Assembly (NCBI RefSeq): GCF_017876405.1
Contig: NZ_JAGINW010000001.1
Coordinates: 1,067,203 to 1,131,202, forward strand
DNA: 64,000 nt
Direction of reading: 5' to 3'
From: Kibdelosporangium banguiense
GTDB taxonomy: Bacteria > Actinomycetota > Actinomycetes > Mycobacteriales > Pseudonocardiaceae
Shown here piece by piece: positions 24,904 to 34,189 of the stretch (the first letter of the stretch is position 1; every line of letters starts with the position of its first letter). The notes under the pieces are model-generated. The model was given only the letters and a program-made list of their open reading frames with translations. It made no database searches and was not told the DNA's origin. A program made the translations under genes and the position numbers.

Positions 24904-25859
24904 TAAGCTGCCCACGATTCGAGCATGCGACGGGCGATCGAGGTCGGGCCGGGCAGGCCCAGCCAGTGCTCGGCGCCTGAGGCCTCGGCGGCGAGCGCCT
25001 CCTGCACGACTTCGCGCGTAACCCAGTGGGCCTCTTCGATCTCGCCGTCAGCCAGTTTCAAGGGCTGGTCGACGTCGGCGCTGGCGGCGAAGCCCAGCAT
25101 CAAGGATCTTGGGAACGGCCATGGCTGGCTGCCGAGGTAACGGATGTCGCTGACATCCACCCCGACTTCCTCGCAGATCTCGCGTGCCACGCAGGCCTCC
25201 AGGGACTCCCCCGCCTCCACGAAGCCGGCCAGCACGGAGTAGCGGCCTTTGGGCCAGATCGGTTGGCGGGCAAGCAGAACCTGGGAGCCGTTCACGCCGT
25301 CGCGGTCGTGGACAAGGCAGATCACAGCGGGGTCGGTCCGCGGATATTCCTCACGGCCGCAGCCTGTGCAGTGTGTTGCCCAGCCTGACTTGACCGGCTG
25401 CACGACTGAACCGCACTTGGCGCAGAATTTGCCGCGGGAGTGCCAACTGGCCAGCGCCACCGCGGTGGTGAACAGACCGGCGGAGGTGGCGTCCAGGAAG
25501 GAACCGGCACCGCGCAGGTCGAGCCATTGCTCGCCGTCGTTTTCGCCGATTTCCTGCCAGGAACGCCAGTCGATCACGGCGGGCGGGGACTCGGATTTGA
25601 TCCGCACCGCCCAGTAGCCGACGCCTTTCTCCTCACCGAGGAGGAAGGCGCCGGCAGGTGGCTCGGCGCCGGCGGCCGGGCGGTGGGCGAGGACCGTTCC
25701 GCCTGCCCTGATCGGGGTACGGCCGTATTGGTCCACCTCGATGACACGGCCGTTCTGCCACAGCTCGGCCTGGCGCTTGGTGTCCTCCCGGAGCCCTTCT
25801 TCCCGCTCCACTGTGGAGCGGGAGAGCACCGGGAGGTTGTCCAGCTGGAACGCGTTCAC
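24903..25859 (-). CDS. nudC: NAD(+) diphosphatase (RNA-decapping NudC type)
   Basis: A 318-aa Nudix hydrolase that cleaves NADH/NAD+ to NMN(H) and AMP; relatives also remove NAD caps from RNA. A zinc ribbon uses C146, C149, C164 and C167. The Nudix box GFVEAGESLEACVAREICEE begins at residue 212, and the family-specific SQPWPFP is at 244-250. It matches Rv3199c. The GTG at 25859 overlaps the last base of the upstream M16 stop. It is the last gene of the four-gene minus operon starting at 30123. Its TAG stop abuts the IS630 element and was regenerated by the target duplication. Confidence 0.93.
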   Translation of the reverse strand: MNAFQLDNLPVLSRSTVEREEGLREDTKRQAELWQNGRVIEVDQYGRTPIRAGGTVLAHRPAAGAEPPAGAFLLGEEKGVGYWAVRIKSESPPAVIDWRSWQEIGENDGEQWLDLRGAGSFLDATSAGLFTTAVALASWHSRGKFCAKCGSVVQPVKSGWATHCTGCGREEYPRTDPAVICLVHDRDGVNGSQVLLARQPIWPKGRYSVLAGFVEAGESLEACVAREICEEVGVDVSDIRYLGSQPWPFPRSLMLGFAASADVDQPLKLADGEIEEAHWVTREVVQEALAAEASGAEHWLGLPGPTSIARRMLESWAA

Positions 25860-27223
25860 TACTGCTTCACGCCACCCAGGACGCTCAGCGACGGCAGCTG
25901 GGCCGGGTCGCCGACGATCACGCCGGTCCACCGGGCCGGGGCGAAGAAGTCCAGCGCCGCCTCGGCGATCTGTTCCGCCGTAACGGCCTGCAGCCTGCCC
26001 GGGTGGGCCACCAGCCAGTCCACGCCCAGGCCCTGCGCGGCCAGCCCGATCAGCTGGGACGCCAGTCCGCCCTGGGACGCGGTCGCGGTCAGCAACTGCC
26101 CGATCGCGTACTGCCGGACAGTGTCCACTTCGGTCTCGGAAGGCGGTGAGAGGAAGATCCGGCCGAGCTCGTAGCGGGTTTCCAACAGTGCGCTGGCGGT
26201 GACGTCGCTGGCCGTGTCCATGTCGATCAGCAGGGTCGCGCCGCCCGGCGTGAACTCCAGGTAGGACCGGGCGTGGTACGTGTATCCCTTGTCCTCACGG
26301 ACGTTCTCGACCAGCCGTGAGGAGAAGAAGCCGCCGAATGCCAGGTTCGCCAGCTGCAGCGCGGCGTACCTCGGGTCGGTCCGCGTGATCGCCTCTGCCG
26401 TGAGCCGCAGCTGCGACTGCACAGCGCCCGCACGCGGCACGAACAGCAAGTCCCCGCCGTCGACTGCAGGCAGCGAGGGGAGTTCCAGCGCGGAGCCGGA
26501 GCCGGTCCAACTGCCCAGCGCGGCTTCCAGCCGGGCCACGCCGTCGTCCAGGTCCACGTCACCGACCAGGACGGCCACGGAACCCTGCGGCAGCACGGAA
26601 GCCTGGTGCAACGCACGGACCTCGTCCGCGCTCACCTGGGCGACGTCCTCCGCCTCGGGCATCTCGCGGGTTGCCGGGTGGTCGCCGTACCGGTGCTTTT
26701 GCAGCGCCTGACGGGCGATCACGTTCGGCTGAGACTTCGCCATCGCGATCCGCTCGACCAAGCGCGCCTTCTCGCGGAGCACCTCGTCGTCGGCGTAGGA
26801 GGCCCCTGTCAACGCGTCGGTCAACACGTCGAGCAATGTGTCGAGGCCGCTGGCCAGCGAGTTGCCGCCGATGCTCAACCGCTCCGGGTCGACCGACGCG
26901 TCCAGCTCGCCGCCGACCAGGGCCAGGTCCGTGTCGATAGCGACCCGGTCACGCCGCGCGGTCCCGGAGAACATCGTGGACGCGAGCACCTCGGCCCGTG
27001 CCGCGTGCATCGGATCGGTTCCGGCGAACGGAATCCGCAGCCGCAGCTCGACCAGCGGCACGGCCGACTGCCGGACCACGATGACCCGCAGGCCGTTCGA
27101 CAACGTTGTGTCCACAGTGGACAAACCAGTCGCGGCGCGCTGCTCGCCCAGTGGCGGCAACGGGCGCGGGCCTAGCTCGGTACGGCCGATCTCCTCGGCA
27201 GACCGGTGTGTCTGGACGCTCAC
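25859..27223 (-). CDS. M16-family peptidase homologue, non-catalytic subunit
   Basis: A 454-aa protein with the M16/pitrilysin fold: N-terminal NGLRVIVVRQSAVPLVELRL and C-terminal SYLEFTPGGATLLIDM. The HxxEH zinc motif is absent; the matching position reads AARAEVLASTMFSGT. The Arg/Tyr-containing FFSSRLVENVREDKGYTYH of the C-terminal half is kept. This is the pattern of the inactive partner in two-subunit M16B peptidases. The catalytic partner is encoded immediately upstream with a 4-nt overlap, so a heterodimer is likely. Confidence 0.87.
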   Translation of the reverse strand: MSVQTHRSAEEIGRTELGPRPLPPLGEQRAATGLSTVDTTLSNGLRVIVVRQSAVPLVELRLRIPFAGTDPMHAARAEVLASTMFSGTARRDRVAIDTDLALVGGELDASVDPERLSIGGNSLASGLDTLLDVLTDALTGASYADDEVLREKARLVERIAMAKSQPNVIARQALQKHRYGDHPATREMPEAEDVAQVSADEVRALHQASVLPQGSVAVLVGDVDLDDGVARLEAALGSWTGSGSALELPSLPAVDGGDLLFVPRAGAVQSQLRLTAEAITRTDPRYAALQLANLAFGGFFSSRLVENVREDKGYTYHARSYLEFTPGGATLLIDMDTASDVTASALLETRYELGRIFLSPPSETEVDTVRQYAIGQLLTATASQGGLASQLIGLAAQGLGVDWLVAHPGRLQAVTAEQIAEAALDFFAPARWTGVIVGDPAQLPSLSVLGGVKQ

Positions 27224-28503
27224 TCGGCACCTCCGGCCGGGGTCACCTGCAGGACGGCACGGGAGTCCGGGCGCAGCAGTTTCGCCGCACCGGCCACGTC
27301 CTGAGGCGTGACGGCCGCGAATCGTTCGGGTAGTTGGTAGATCAACGCCGGGTCACCGTAGAGCAGCTGGAACGAGCCGAGCGCGAGCGTCCGGCTGACC
27401 ACGCGGTCGTGTTCCTTGTGCAGGCTGGACACCCAGCGAGTGGTCACCTTCGCCAGTTCCTGCTCGGTCGGTGGCGTCGCGGCGAGCAGCTCAAGCTCCT
27501 CGTCGACCGCGCTGAGGATGCGGTCGGCGGAGACCTCGGGCGAGTACATCGCGGTCACGCTGAAGGTGTCCGGGTCACGCGCCTCGAACGGGCCGAAGAG
27601 ACCGGCACCCGCGTTGATGTCGGTGACCAGGGCTTCCTTGTGCACGAGCCGCTGCTGCAGCCGGGAGCCGTCGCCCTCGGTGAGCACCGACGCGAGCACG
27701 AGGTGCGCCAGGTAGGCGTCCAGCTCGTTGATCGGGTCCGGCATGCGGTAGCCGAGCGCAAGCGCAGGCAGCGGGGCGTGCGGGTCGACGTGTTCGCCGC
27801 GCAGCTCGCTCTGGGGCGGCGGCTCGGCGAACGACGGGCGCTGCGGCGTCGCCCGCGCGGGCACGTCGCCGAAGTGCTTCTCGACCAGTGAGCGGGCGTG
27901 GTCGACCGTGAAGTCGCCGGCCACAGTCAGCACAGCGTTGCCAGGCGCGTAGTACGTGTCGAAGAAGGCCGCGCAGTCGTCCAGGCTGGCCTGCTCCAGG
28001 TCGGTGAAGTCGCCGTAGCCGTTGTGCGCGTTCGGGAACGTCTGATACAGCACCGGCGGCAGCAGAATCCACGGGAATCCGCCGTACGGCCGGTTCAGCA
28101 CGTTGAGCCGGATCTCCTCCTTGACCACGTCGATCTGGTTGCGGAGGTTCTCCTGCGTCAGCTTGGGCGCGCGCATCCGGTCGGCTTCGAGGAACAACGC
28201 ACGCTCGAGCGCCGCGGACGGGAGCACCTCGAAGTAGTCGGTGTAGTCCGGGTGGGTCGAGCCGTTGAACGTGCCGCCGGAGGACTGCACGTGACGGAAA
28301 TGCGCCAGCTTCTCCAGGCTCTCACTGCCCTGGAACATCAAGTGCTCGAACAGGTGGGCGAAGCCGGTGCGGCCCTCCGGTTCGGATCGGAAGCCCACGT
28401 CGTAGTGCACGCTGACGCCGACGACCGGTGATGTGGTGTCCGGCGCGAGCACCACACGCAAACCGTTGGGAAGGGTGAAGGTGTGCAGGTCGGGTGCAGC
28501 CAT
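27220..28503 (-). CDS. M16-family zinc peptidase, catalytic subunit
   Basis: A 427-aa pitrilysin-type peptidase. The inverted zinc motif HLFEH is at residues 50-54, with the third ligand glutamate expected in the helix around residues 120-135 (QIDVVKEEIRLN). The start MAAPDLHTFTLPNGLRVVL is typical. It degrades peptides or processes membrane-associated substrates; the substrate here is unknown. It lies between a DUF2207 membrane protein and its presumed non-catalytic partner in one operon, so a link to envelope protein turnover is possible (inference). Confidence 0.9.
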   Translation of the reverse strand: MAAPDLHTFTLPNGLRVVLAPDTTSPVVGVSVHYDVGFRSEPEGRTGFAHLFEHLMFQGSESLEKLAHFRHVQSSGGTFNGSTHPDYTDYFEVLPSAALERALFLEADRMRAPKLTQENLRNQIDVVKEEIRLNVLNRPYGGFPWILLPPVLYQTFPNAHNGYGDFTDLEQASLDDCAAFFDTYYAPGNAVLTVAGDFTVDHARSLVEKHFGDVPARATPQRPSFAEPPPQSELRGEHVDPHAPLPALALGYRMPDPINELDAYLAHLVLASVLTEGDGSRLQQRLVHKEALVTDINAGAGLFGPFEARDPDTFSVTAMYSPEVSADRILSAVDEELELLAATPPTEQELAKVTTRWVSSLHKEHDRVVSRTLALGSFQLLYGDPALIYQLPERFAAVTPQDVAGAAKLLRPDSRAVLQVTPAGGAE

Positions 28504-28512
28504 GGCACGAGC

Positions 28513-30123
28513 CTACTTGGCCAGCGCGCGGTCCAGTGCCGTGATGAAGCCCTGGAGGTTCCGCCCACCGCTGAACCAGTACAACTCATTGCCGGAGGCG
28601 AATGCGTCAAGCCACCTCGGCGCCTCGCCAAGGACCACCGCATACGGCAGCGACCGGGAGAACACCAGCTCGCGGTCCGCGTCCGGAATGTTCGCCGGAC
28701 CTGCGTTGCGTAGGTACTCCCGCATGCTGCGGACCTGCGCCAACAGCGCGCTGCCCCGCTTGGTTCGGGCAGGCATGAGCCGCGCACCTAGGACAAGCGC
28801 GATACCCGCGATGACAACGGCAAGGCCGATCAGGGCATTACCCACGGTCAGCGCGAGCACGGTCGTCAACGCCGCGCCAACGACCGCGAGACCCAGCCCG
28901 ACCCACATCCAGAGCGCGCGGTCACGATCCGGGCGCCGCTTGAACCATCCGCGTTCGACGACGTCGGAGTACATGGCGACCTTGATCCGTGCCATGTCGA
29001 CAGACAAATTGGACACGGTAACGCCGTCCTGCGGGACGGATTCGTAGACAGCGCGCTCGTATGCGCTGAGTGACTCGTCGGCCGGGTTGCGGGGCACGAT
29101 CCGCCAGTCGTCCTGGAGCTGTTCCACCCACAAGTAGTTGCGGACAGCCAGATCGATGATCGTCGTGGACACGTCGACCGGGTCGACGCGCTCATCGGTG
29201 ACTGTCCCGATCTGTCCCGGAAGTACACCATCGGGTGAAGCGAAGGCGACTGTCCCGTTGTCGTGGATGAGCACGTCCACCGGACCGACGTCGGTCGCGA
29301 GCGCCTTGGCGTCCCGCCCGCGGGCGGCCCACAGCAACGCGAACCCGGCGAGCAGCAACGCGGTCAGGCCGAGCAGTCCGAATCCGGAGAACGGGGTGAG
29401 GGCGAACGGGCCGGCGACCGAGGCGGTCGCCGCGAACTTGGCGTTCGCCGGCACAGTCCCGCCTGGCAGGCCGATCGTAAGATCAACTCGATCGCCCGCG
29501 GTCAAGTTCTGCATGTCGACACGTGTGACACCGTTCGACTCAGTCCGGGCCCTGGTACACAGGGTGTCCGACCCACGTACGCCGCCGAGGCACGTAACCG
29601 ACACGGGACGTTCAGGCGCGATGAACGTCGCCTTCAGCAGACTCAGGGTGGTGTCCCAGCCCGCCGCGATCTGCCAGCGCACCTCTTGCCTGTTGCCGAT
29701 GTCGATCACGGCACCGTCGACTTTGTAACGCAGCACCGACTTGCCCTCGCCGACACGCACGACGAAATTGTCGGCAGTCGCCTCGGCAGTGCCGTTGCCT
29801 TCCAGTCGCGGATCGACGATCACGAACACCCGGTCCTGGGCGTCGGACGTCTTGATCCGCAACGGGGAATCGCGGTTGAGCCGCTCGCCCTTGCGGACCG
29901 TGATGGTCTCCTCGACCGACAACAGTCCGTCGCGTTCCAGTTTGAGCGCGAGCTGGGTGCGGGTCGGCAGCTCCGGCGTGCCGGCATCCGGGTCCGATGA
30001 GGACGGTGGCAGTTCACCGGTCGGCTCCGGCAGGATCGGGATGTTCGGAATGGACGGCGGCTGGCCTGCGCTCAATCCGACAACGGCGGCGAATGCGGCC
30101 GCGATCCCCCACTTTGTCAACAC
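28513..30123 (-). CDS. DUF2207 domain membrane protein
   Basis: About 536 aa. A signal peptide or anchor covers residues 1-22. A DUF2207 beta-rich extracytoplasmic domain follows, with RDGLLSVEETITVRKGERL and a later WQIAAGWDTTL. A transmembrane helix lies near 245-265. The cytoplasmic part has DVSTTIIDLAVRNYLWVEQL and YERAVYESV, then two more helices around 395-440 and a conserved C-terminal domain ending WFSGGRNLQGFITALDRAL. DUF2207 proteins are of unknown function. GTG 30123 is favoured because TATCGT lies 8 nt upstream; ATG 30150 is the alternative. Confidence 0.85.
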   Translation of the reverse strand: MLTKWGIAAAFAAVVGLSAGQPPSIPNIPILPEPTGELPPSSSDPDAGTPELPTRTQLALKLERDGLLSVEETITVRKGERLNRDSPLRIKTSDAQDRVFVIVDPRLEGNGTAEATADNFVVRVGEGKSVLRYKVDGAVIDIGNRQEVRWQIAAGWDTTLSLLKATFIAPERPVSVTCLGGVRGSDTLCTRARTESNGVTRVDMQNLTAGDRVDLTIGLPGGTVPANAKFAATASVAGPFALTPFSGFGLLGLTALLLAGFALLWAARGRDAKALATDVGPVDVLIHDNGTVAFASPDGVLPGQIGTVTDERVDPVDVSTTIIDLAVRNYLWVEQLQDDWRIVPRNPADESLSAYERAVYESVPQDGVTVSNLSVDMARIKVAMYSDVVERGWFKRRPDRDRALWMWVGLGLAVVGAALTTVLALTVGNALIGLAVVIAGIALVLGARLMPARTKRGSALLAQVRSMREYLRNAGPANIPDADRELVFSRSLPYAVVLGEAPRWLDAFASGNELYWFSGGRNLQGFITALDRALAK

Positions 30124-30131
30124 GCCTGCGG

Positions 30132-30137
30132 ACGATA
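30132..30137 (-). promoter_or_regulatory. -10 element of the DUF2207-M16-nudC operon
   Basis: On the minus strand TATCGT ends 8 nt before the GTG at 30123, the same spacing as ahead of jetA and ptpA. It lies in the short divergent gap before the zinc metallopeptidase gene. Confidence 0.45.
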
Positions 30138-30185
30138 GCGGAGCACGCATATGCTCACGCCCCGTCGGAGGAAATTGGGGGAAGA

Positions 30186-31400
30186 ATGACGCGACCGCCG
30201 TACGGGCCGGGTCCGGGGGGACCAGTACCGCCAAGGTTTCCACCACCCATGCCGGTCGCGCCGCCGCCGCGTGCCATGCCGATGCGGCCGCCGCAGATGC
30301 GTCCCCCGCTGCCGCCGCCTCCACCGCAATACCACCAGCGCTACCAGCAACCGGCGTATCCACCGCCGGTGCCGCCCGCATGGCATACGGCGCCGCCATA
30401 CCGGCGGAAGTCCAACACAGGCATGATCGTCACGCTCTCACTCGTGAGTGTTCTGGCGCTGACCGGAGCGCTGATTGCCGTGCTCGCAGCGACCAGCAAG
30501 AAGAGCACGACAAGTGTCGCCGATTCGGGCTATACGAACTACACGCCGCCTTCTACGCAAGCGGATCCGTTCCCGACAAGTGCAGCGAAGCCGACACCTT
30601 CAACCCCGACCAGAACCCCAACGCGCACAACAACATCAGCAGAGACGACAACTGGGACGACACCGCGCGGGCCGCAGCCGGTCTACAAGACCAAAGAGAA
30701 CCCGCTGTTCGTGGGCGAGAACGGCACGAACACGGTCACGTGCAACCTGCCGGCGTGGCGCAGCGACCCCAAAGCAGCGGAAGCCTTCTTCACCGCCGCG
30801 TTGCCGTGCCTGGAAGCCGCGTGGCAGCCGGTCATGCAACGCGCCAACCTGCCGTATATCCGGCCGAAACTGGTGTTCCCCACCGGAAAGGTGTGGACGA
30901 GCGGGTGCGGCACCGTGCGTGAGGACGAGGCCGCGGCGTTCTACTGCCCGCCCGATGTCGCGATGTACATGCCGTTCACCGGGCTGGAGACCAAGAAGAT
31001 CGGCAACAGGCCGGGCAGCTACCTCAGCGTGTTCGCGCACGAGTTCGGCCACCACATCCAGTCCATCAGCGGCTCGTTGCGCGCGGCCGACCAGCAGATC
31101 TACGACCTCGGCCCGGACAGCGCGGCCGGCCTGGAGGTCTCCCGGCGGATCGAGCTGCAGGCCCAGTGCCTCGGCGGGATGTGGTTCGCCGCGGCCTGGA
31201 ACGGCAAGGGATTCGTCACCGACCAGGTCGTCCGCGAGATGATCGACGACGGCTACCAGCGAGGCGACGACAACAACCCGAAACAACCCCGGGACCACGG
31301 CGCACGCAAGAACTACGGATCCTGGCAGGAACAGGGCTACAAGAAGAACCGCACTTTCCAGTGCAACACCTATTTGGCACCGGCGAACAGCGTCAGCTGA
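30186..31400 (+). CDS. Membrane-anchored neutral zinc metallopeptidase
   Basis: A 404-aa protein of the YpfJ/putative neutral zinc metallopeptidase family. Residues 1-75 are Pro-rich and cytoplasmic, then comes one transmembrane helix (about 80-103) and a Thr/Ser/Pro-rich extracellular linker to about residue 165. The peptidase domain contains the zinc motif HEFGHHIQS (H at about 285) and ELQAQCLGGMW, the likely third ligand region. Paired Cys (CNLPAW, PCLEAAW, SGCGT, YCPP) suggest disulphides. The ATG at 30186 follows GGAGGA and GGGGGAAG. It is divergent from the DUF2207-M16 operon. The substrate is unknown. Confidence 0.88.
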   Translation: MTRPPYGPGPGGPVPPRFPPPMPVAPPPRAMPMRPPQMRPPLPPPPPQYHQRYQQPAYPPPVPPAWHTAPPYRRKSNTGMIVTLSLVSVLALTGALIAVLAATSKKSTTSVADSGYTNYTPPSTQADPFPTSAAKPTPSTPTRTPTRTTTSAETTTGTTPRGPQPVYKTKENPLFVGENGTNTVTCNLPAWRSDPKAAEAFFTAALPCLEAAWQPVMQRANLPYIRPKLVFPTGKVWTSGCGTVREDEAAAFYCPPDVAMYMPFTGLETKKIGNRPGSYLSVFAHEFGHHIQSISGSLRAADQQIYDLGPDSAAGLEVSRRIELQAQCLGGMWFAAAWNGKGFVTDQVVREMIDDGYQRGDDNNPKQPRDHGARKNYGSWQEQGYKKNRTFQCNTYLAPANSVS

Positions 31401-31822
31401 GCCGGGGGTCTGAACCACAGAACCGCGAAACCGCCGCCGGCGAAGCCGCTTAACATCAACAGGATGAACGCGAGCGGGCGGCGGCCGTCGCTGTCACCCA
31501 TCGCGGCTGCGGCCGCATGCACAACCAACTCTCCGCTGGTGTTGGACGGCACGCTCACATCGACAGGTTCACCTTCACGGTGACCGCAACCGTCCAGCTT
31601 CGCGTGATGCTCTTTGCCGTCCTGCTTGAACGTGATGAGCTCGCCGTCCCCCGCGTCCGCGCAGCCGGAGCCTTTCATCACGGTCGCGGTGACCTGTGTG
31701 GCCGCGGGGGCATCCTCGTCCAAGCCGAATAACCCTGCCGCCAACAGCCATAACGCGAGGGACCACACAACTGAGAGCAGTACGACAATGCCGAGCCGAA
31801 CCGTGTCCGGGCGCACCTCCAC
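31370..31822 (-). CDS. Hypothetical two-TM membrane protein
   Basis: A 150-aa protein with transmembrane helices near residues 9-30 and 117-138. Between them lies an extracytoplasmic domain with TATVMKGSGCADAGDGELITF and DGCGHREGEPVDVSV. The two Cys may form a disulphide. No family is recognised. The GTG start at 31822 is 27 nt downstream of the potassium channel stop, so it may belong to that transcript. The end overlaps the metallopeptidase gene on the other strand by 31 nt. Confidence 0.65.
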   Translation of the reverse strand: MEVRPDTVRLGIVVLLSVVWSLALWLLAAGLFGLDEDAPAATQVTATVMKGSGCADAGDGELITFKQDGKEHHAKLDGCGHREGEPVDVSVPSNTSGELVVHAAAAAMGDSDGRRPLAFILLMLSGFAGGGFAVLWFRPPAQLTLFAGAK

Positions 31823-31849
31823 TCCATAAGAGTGGCAGAACGCCGACTG

Positions 31850-32917
31850 TCACTGTTCCGCAGGAGGAGTGACTTTCTTGACGTACAGCAGGCGATCGCC
31901 CGCTTCGATCGCGTCGGCCTCGGCCGAGTCGACGCGGTAGAGCTTCTTGCCACGCACCACACCGAGCACGATGTCCGACAGGTGCCGTGGCGAGCCGCCG
32001 ATCTCGCTCTCCTCGACGTCCCGTTCGGCGATCGCCAGACCGCTGTCCGGGGTGATCAGGTCTTCGACCATGTCCACGACAGTCGGCGTGTGCGTGGCCA
32101 TGCCGAGCAGACGGCCGGCCGTCTCACTGGACACCACCACGGAATCGGCTCCGGACTGGCGCAGCAGGTGCACGTTCTCCGCTTCGCGGACCGCCGAGAC
32201 AATCTGCGCCTTGGGCGCCATCTCCCGCGCTGTCAACGTGATCAGCACGGCCGAGTCGTCCCGGTTGGCCGCGACGACCACCGCCCTCGCCCGGTCGACC
32301 CCAGCCACCCTCAGGACGTCCGACCTGGTGCCCGAGCCGTGCACAGTCACGAGGCCGAGCGCGGACGCGGCGTCGAGCGAGTTCTGGTCGGTGTCGACCA
32401 CAACGATCTGGCCGGGTTTCATCCCGTCGGTCATCACCGCGCTGACCGCCGATCGGCCCTTAGTGCCGAACCCGATCACCACCACGTGGTCCCGCACCTT
32501 TTTCCTCCAAATCTGGATCTTGAACGCCTGCCGGGACCGCTCGGTGAGCACCGCGAGGGTGGTACCGACCAGCACGATCAGGAAGAGAATGCGAAGCGGC
32601 GTGATCACCAGGACGTTCACCAGCCGGGCCGACGGGCTGACCGGCGTGATGTCGCCGTACCCCGTGGTCGAAAGGGAGACGGTCGCGTAGTAGATCGTGT
32701 CGAGCAGCGACAGGCCGTCCTCGTTGACATCCCGATACCCGTCCCGATCGAGATAGACGATGACAACCGCGGCGGCCAGAGCCAGAATCGCGCCGATCAC
32801 CCGCCGGACGATCGACGTCACCGGACTGACCGTGCCCTCAGGTATCCGGATGACCCCGACCAGCGAATGATCCGGCCGATCCGTGAGCCGGTCGGTGGCC
32901 TGCAGCCGCCTGATCAT
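31850..32917 (-). CDS. Potassium channel protein with RCK (TrkA-N) domain
   Basis: A 355-aa two-TM potassium channel. TM1 spans about 38-57. The pore loop carries the K+ selectivity filter TTGYGD (84-89), and TM2 follows at about 98-120. A cytosolic RCK domain follows, with the Rossmann start HVVVIGFGTKGRSAV, then VVVDTDQNSLDAA. A TrkA-C-like end carries DRLLYVKKV. RCK domains gate the pore in response to Ca2+, nucleotides or redox; the ligand here is unknown. ATG 32917 has GGAGGGGG upstream. The place next to adnB matches Rv3200c. Confidence 0.92.
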   Translation of the reverse strand: MIRRLQATDRLTDRPDHSLVGVIRIPEGTVSPVTSIVRRVIGAILALAAAVVIVYLDRDGYRDVNEDGLSLLDTIYYATVSLSTTGYGDITPVSPSARLVNVLVITPLRILFLIVLVGTTLAVLTERSRQAFKIQIWRKKVRDHVVVIGFGTKGRSAVSAVMTDGMKPGQIVVVDTDQNSLDAASALGLVTVHGSGTRSDVLRVAGVDRARAVVVAANRDDSAVLITLTAREMAPKAQIVSAVREAENVHLLRQSGADSVVVSSETAGRLLGMATHTPTVVDMVEDLITPDSGLAIAERDVEESEIGGSPRHLSDIVLGVVRGKKLYRVDSAEADAIEAGDRLLYVKKVTPPAEQ

Positions 32918-33001
32918 GTGCACTCCCCCTCCGGACTCCGTCGCCGCGCAGACTAGCGCCAGCGTGTCGCACTTCTGCCCGTACGTCGCGCTACTGACCA
33001 G

Positions 33002-33007
33002 TAGGGT
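33002..33007 (+). promoter_or_regulatory. -10 element of the small membrane protein gene
   Basis: TAGGGT ends 6 nt before ATG 33014, again a leaderless arrangement. Confidence 0.45.
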
Positions 33008-33013
33008 TTACCC

Positions 33014-33373
33014 ATGACCGAATCCCGCCGGGCGATTCTGCTGGCTGTGCTGTTGGGCAACATGGGCACATTGCACTTCCTGGTGCCGCGCCCGTTCGAC
33101 AAACTGATCCCCGCGGCCCTCCCCGGCACCGCCCGCACCTGGACCTACGCCTCAGGCCTCGCGGAACTCGGAACAGCCCTACTGATAGCCATCCCGCGAA
33201 CCAGGCGCCTGGGCGGTCTGCTCGCCGCGCTGCTCTTCGTGGCCGTGTTCCCAGGCAACGTAAAGATGGCACTCGACGCCAAAGCCAACCCAGGCCGCGC
33301 CATCGCCATCGCACGCCTCCCCTTGCAATGGCCCCTGGTCAGGTGGGCCCTGCGCGTCCGCGACCACGCCTGA
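33014..33373 (+). CDS. DoxX-like small membrane protein
   Basis: A 119-aa protein with three or four hydrophobic helices (about 7-25, 44-60, 64-82 and possibly 98-112). The N-terminal GNMGTLHFLVPRPFDKLIP, the central SGLAELGTALLIAIPRTRR and VFPGNVKMALD fit the DoxX/DoxX-like family. Members are of poorly defined function, linked to thiol or redox homeostasis. A single gene, transcribed divergently from the potassium channel. Confidence 0.78.
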   Translation: MTESRRAILLAVLLGNMGTLHFLVPRPFDKLIPAALPGTARTWTYASGLAELGTALLIAIPRTRRLGGLLAALLFVAVFPGNVKMALDAKANPGRAIAIARLPLQWPLVRWALRVRDHA

Positions 33374-33442
33374 CCAAGATCCGGATGCGGGGCCGGCATC
33401 GGGTTGTTGTGGGTGGGTGGGGAGTCTGTTTATGTCGGGGCC

Positions 33443-34189
33443 ATGCAACGCGTGATCATTGTTCTGACGACGCTTGCGCTTCTGGTTGCGCCGTCGGCGG
33501 CGGCGACGGGGACTGGGGCCTCGGTTACTGTGCTTGAGCTCAATATTTGTCATGGTGGGATGGCTGGGTGCTATCGGGGCGATGCGGTGATGGTCAAGGC
33601 CGCCGAGGTGATCCGGATGAGCAAGCCGCATGTTCTGTCTGTGAATGAGACTTGTTCTGGTGATGTCGACCGGTTTCGGCCGGCTATGGGGCCTGCGCGG
33701 GCGCTGTTTGTCGCGGCGCGCAATCTGGATGGCTCGCCTGTGATGTGTAGTGGCAGTGATGGGCAGTACGGCAACATCATCATGGTTTCGGCCAGGTTCG
33801 GTGGCACCGCCGAGGAGTCCGGTGTCTACGCCGCCCAGTACACGGCTGCGGACGGTATCGGCGAGTTGCGGGCTTGGGCGTGTCTTCCGGCGGCGACGCT
33901 CAGCGCGTGCACGACGCATCTGTCTTCGGATAATGCGCCGACTGCGTTGGCTCAGTGCCGGGAGTTGATGAGTCGCGCGGCCGGCTTTCCGGGGCCGACT
34001 GTTGTCGCCGGGGATTTCAATCTTCGGGACGGGGGTATGCGGGACTGCGATCGCAGCGGGTTCTCACGCCGAGGCACACGGAGCGTTCTGCATGTGTATG
34101 CCAGCGACGACTTGTCGTTCGTGACGACCGCCGAGATCGACATGATGGGCACCACAGATCACCCTGGCTGGCTGGTCACTCTGGGCTAG
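33443..34189 (+). CDS. Secreted endonuclease/exonuclease/phosphatase-family protein
   Basis: A 248-aa secreted protein. A signal peptide covers residues 1-21 (ending PSAAAT). The EEP fold shows VLELNICHGGMAGCY at the first strand, VLSVNETCSGD with the metal-binding Glu, VVAGDFNLRDGG (catalytic Asp and Asn) and the final DHPGW His. It could be an extracellular DNase, a phosphodiesterase or a sphingomyelinase-like enzyme. Cysteines occur in likely pairs, as expected outside the cell. ATG 33443 is preferred over an upstream GTG at 33404. The last 14 nt overlap adnB on the opposite strand. Confidence 0.85.
   Translation: MQRVIIVLTTLALLVAPSAAATGTGASVTVLELNICHGGMAGCYRGDAVMVKAAEVIRMSKPHVLSVNETCSGDVDRFRPAMGPARALFVAARNLDGSPVMCSGSDGQYGNIIMVSARFGGTAEESGVYAAQYTAADGIGELRAWACLPAATLSACTTHLSSDNAPTALAQCRELMSRAAGFPGPTVVAGDFNLRDGGMRDCDRSGFSRRGTRSVLHVYASDDLSFVTTAEIDMMGTTDHPGWLVTLG

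Noticed and set aside
29263..30922. Long plus-strand open frames opposite the DUF2207 gene and across the metallopeptidase gene
   Set aside because: They are high-GC shadow frames without domains, while the opposite or alternative frame encodes recognisable proteins.
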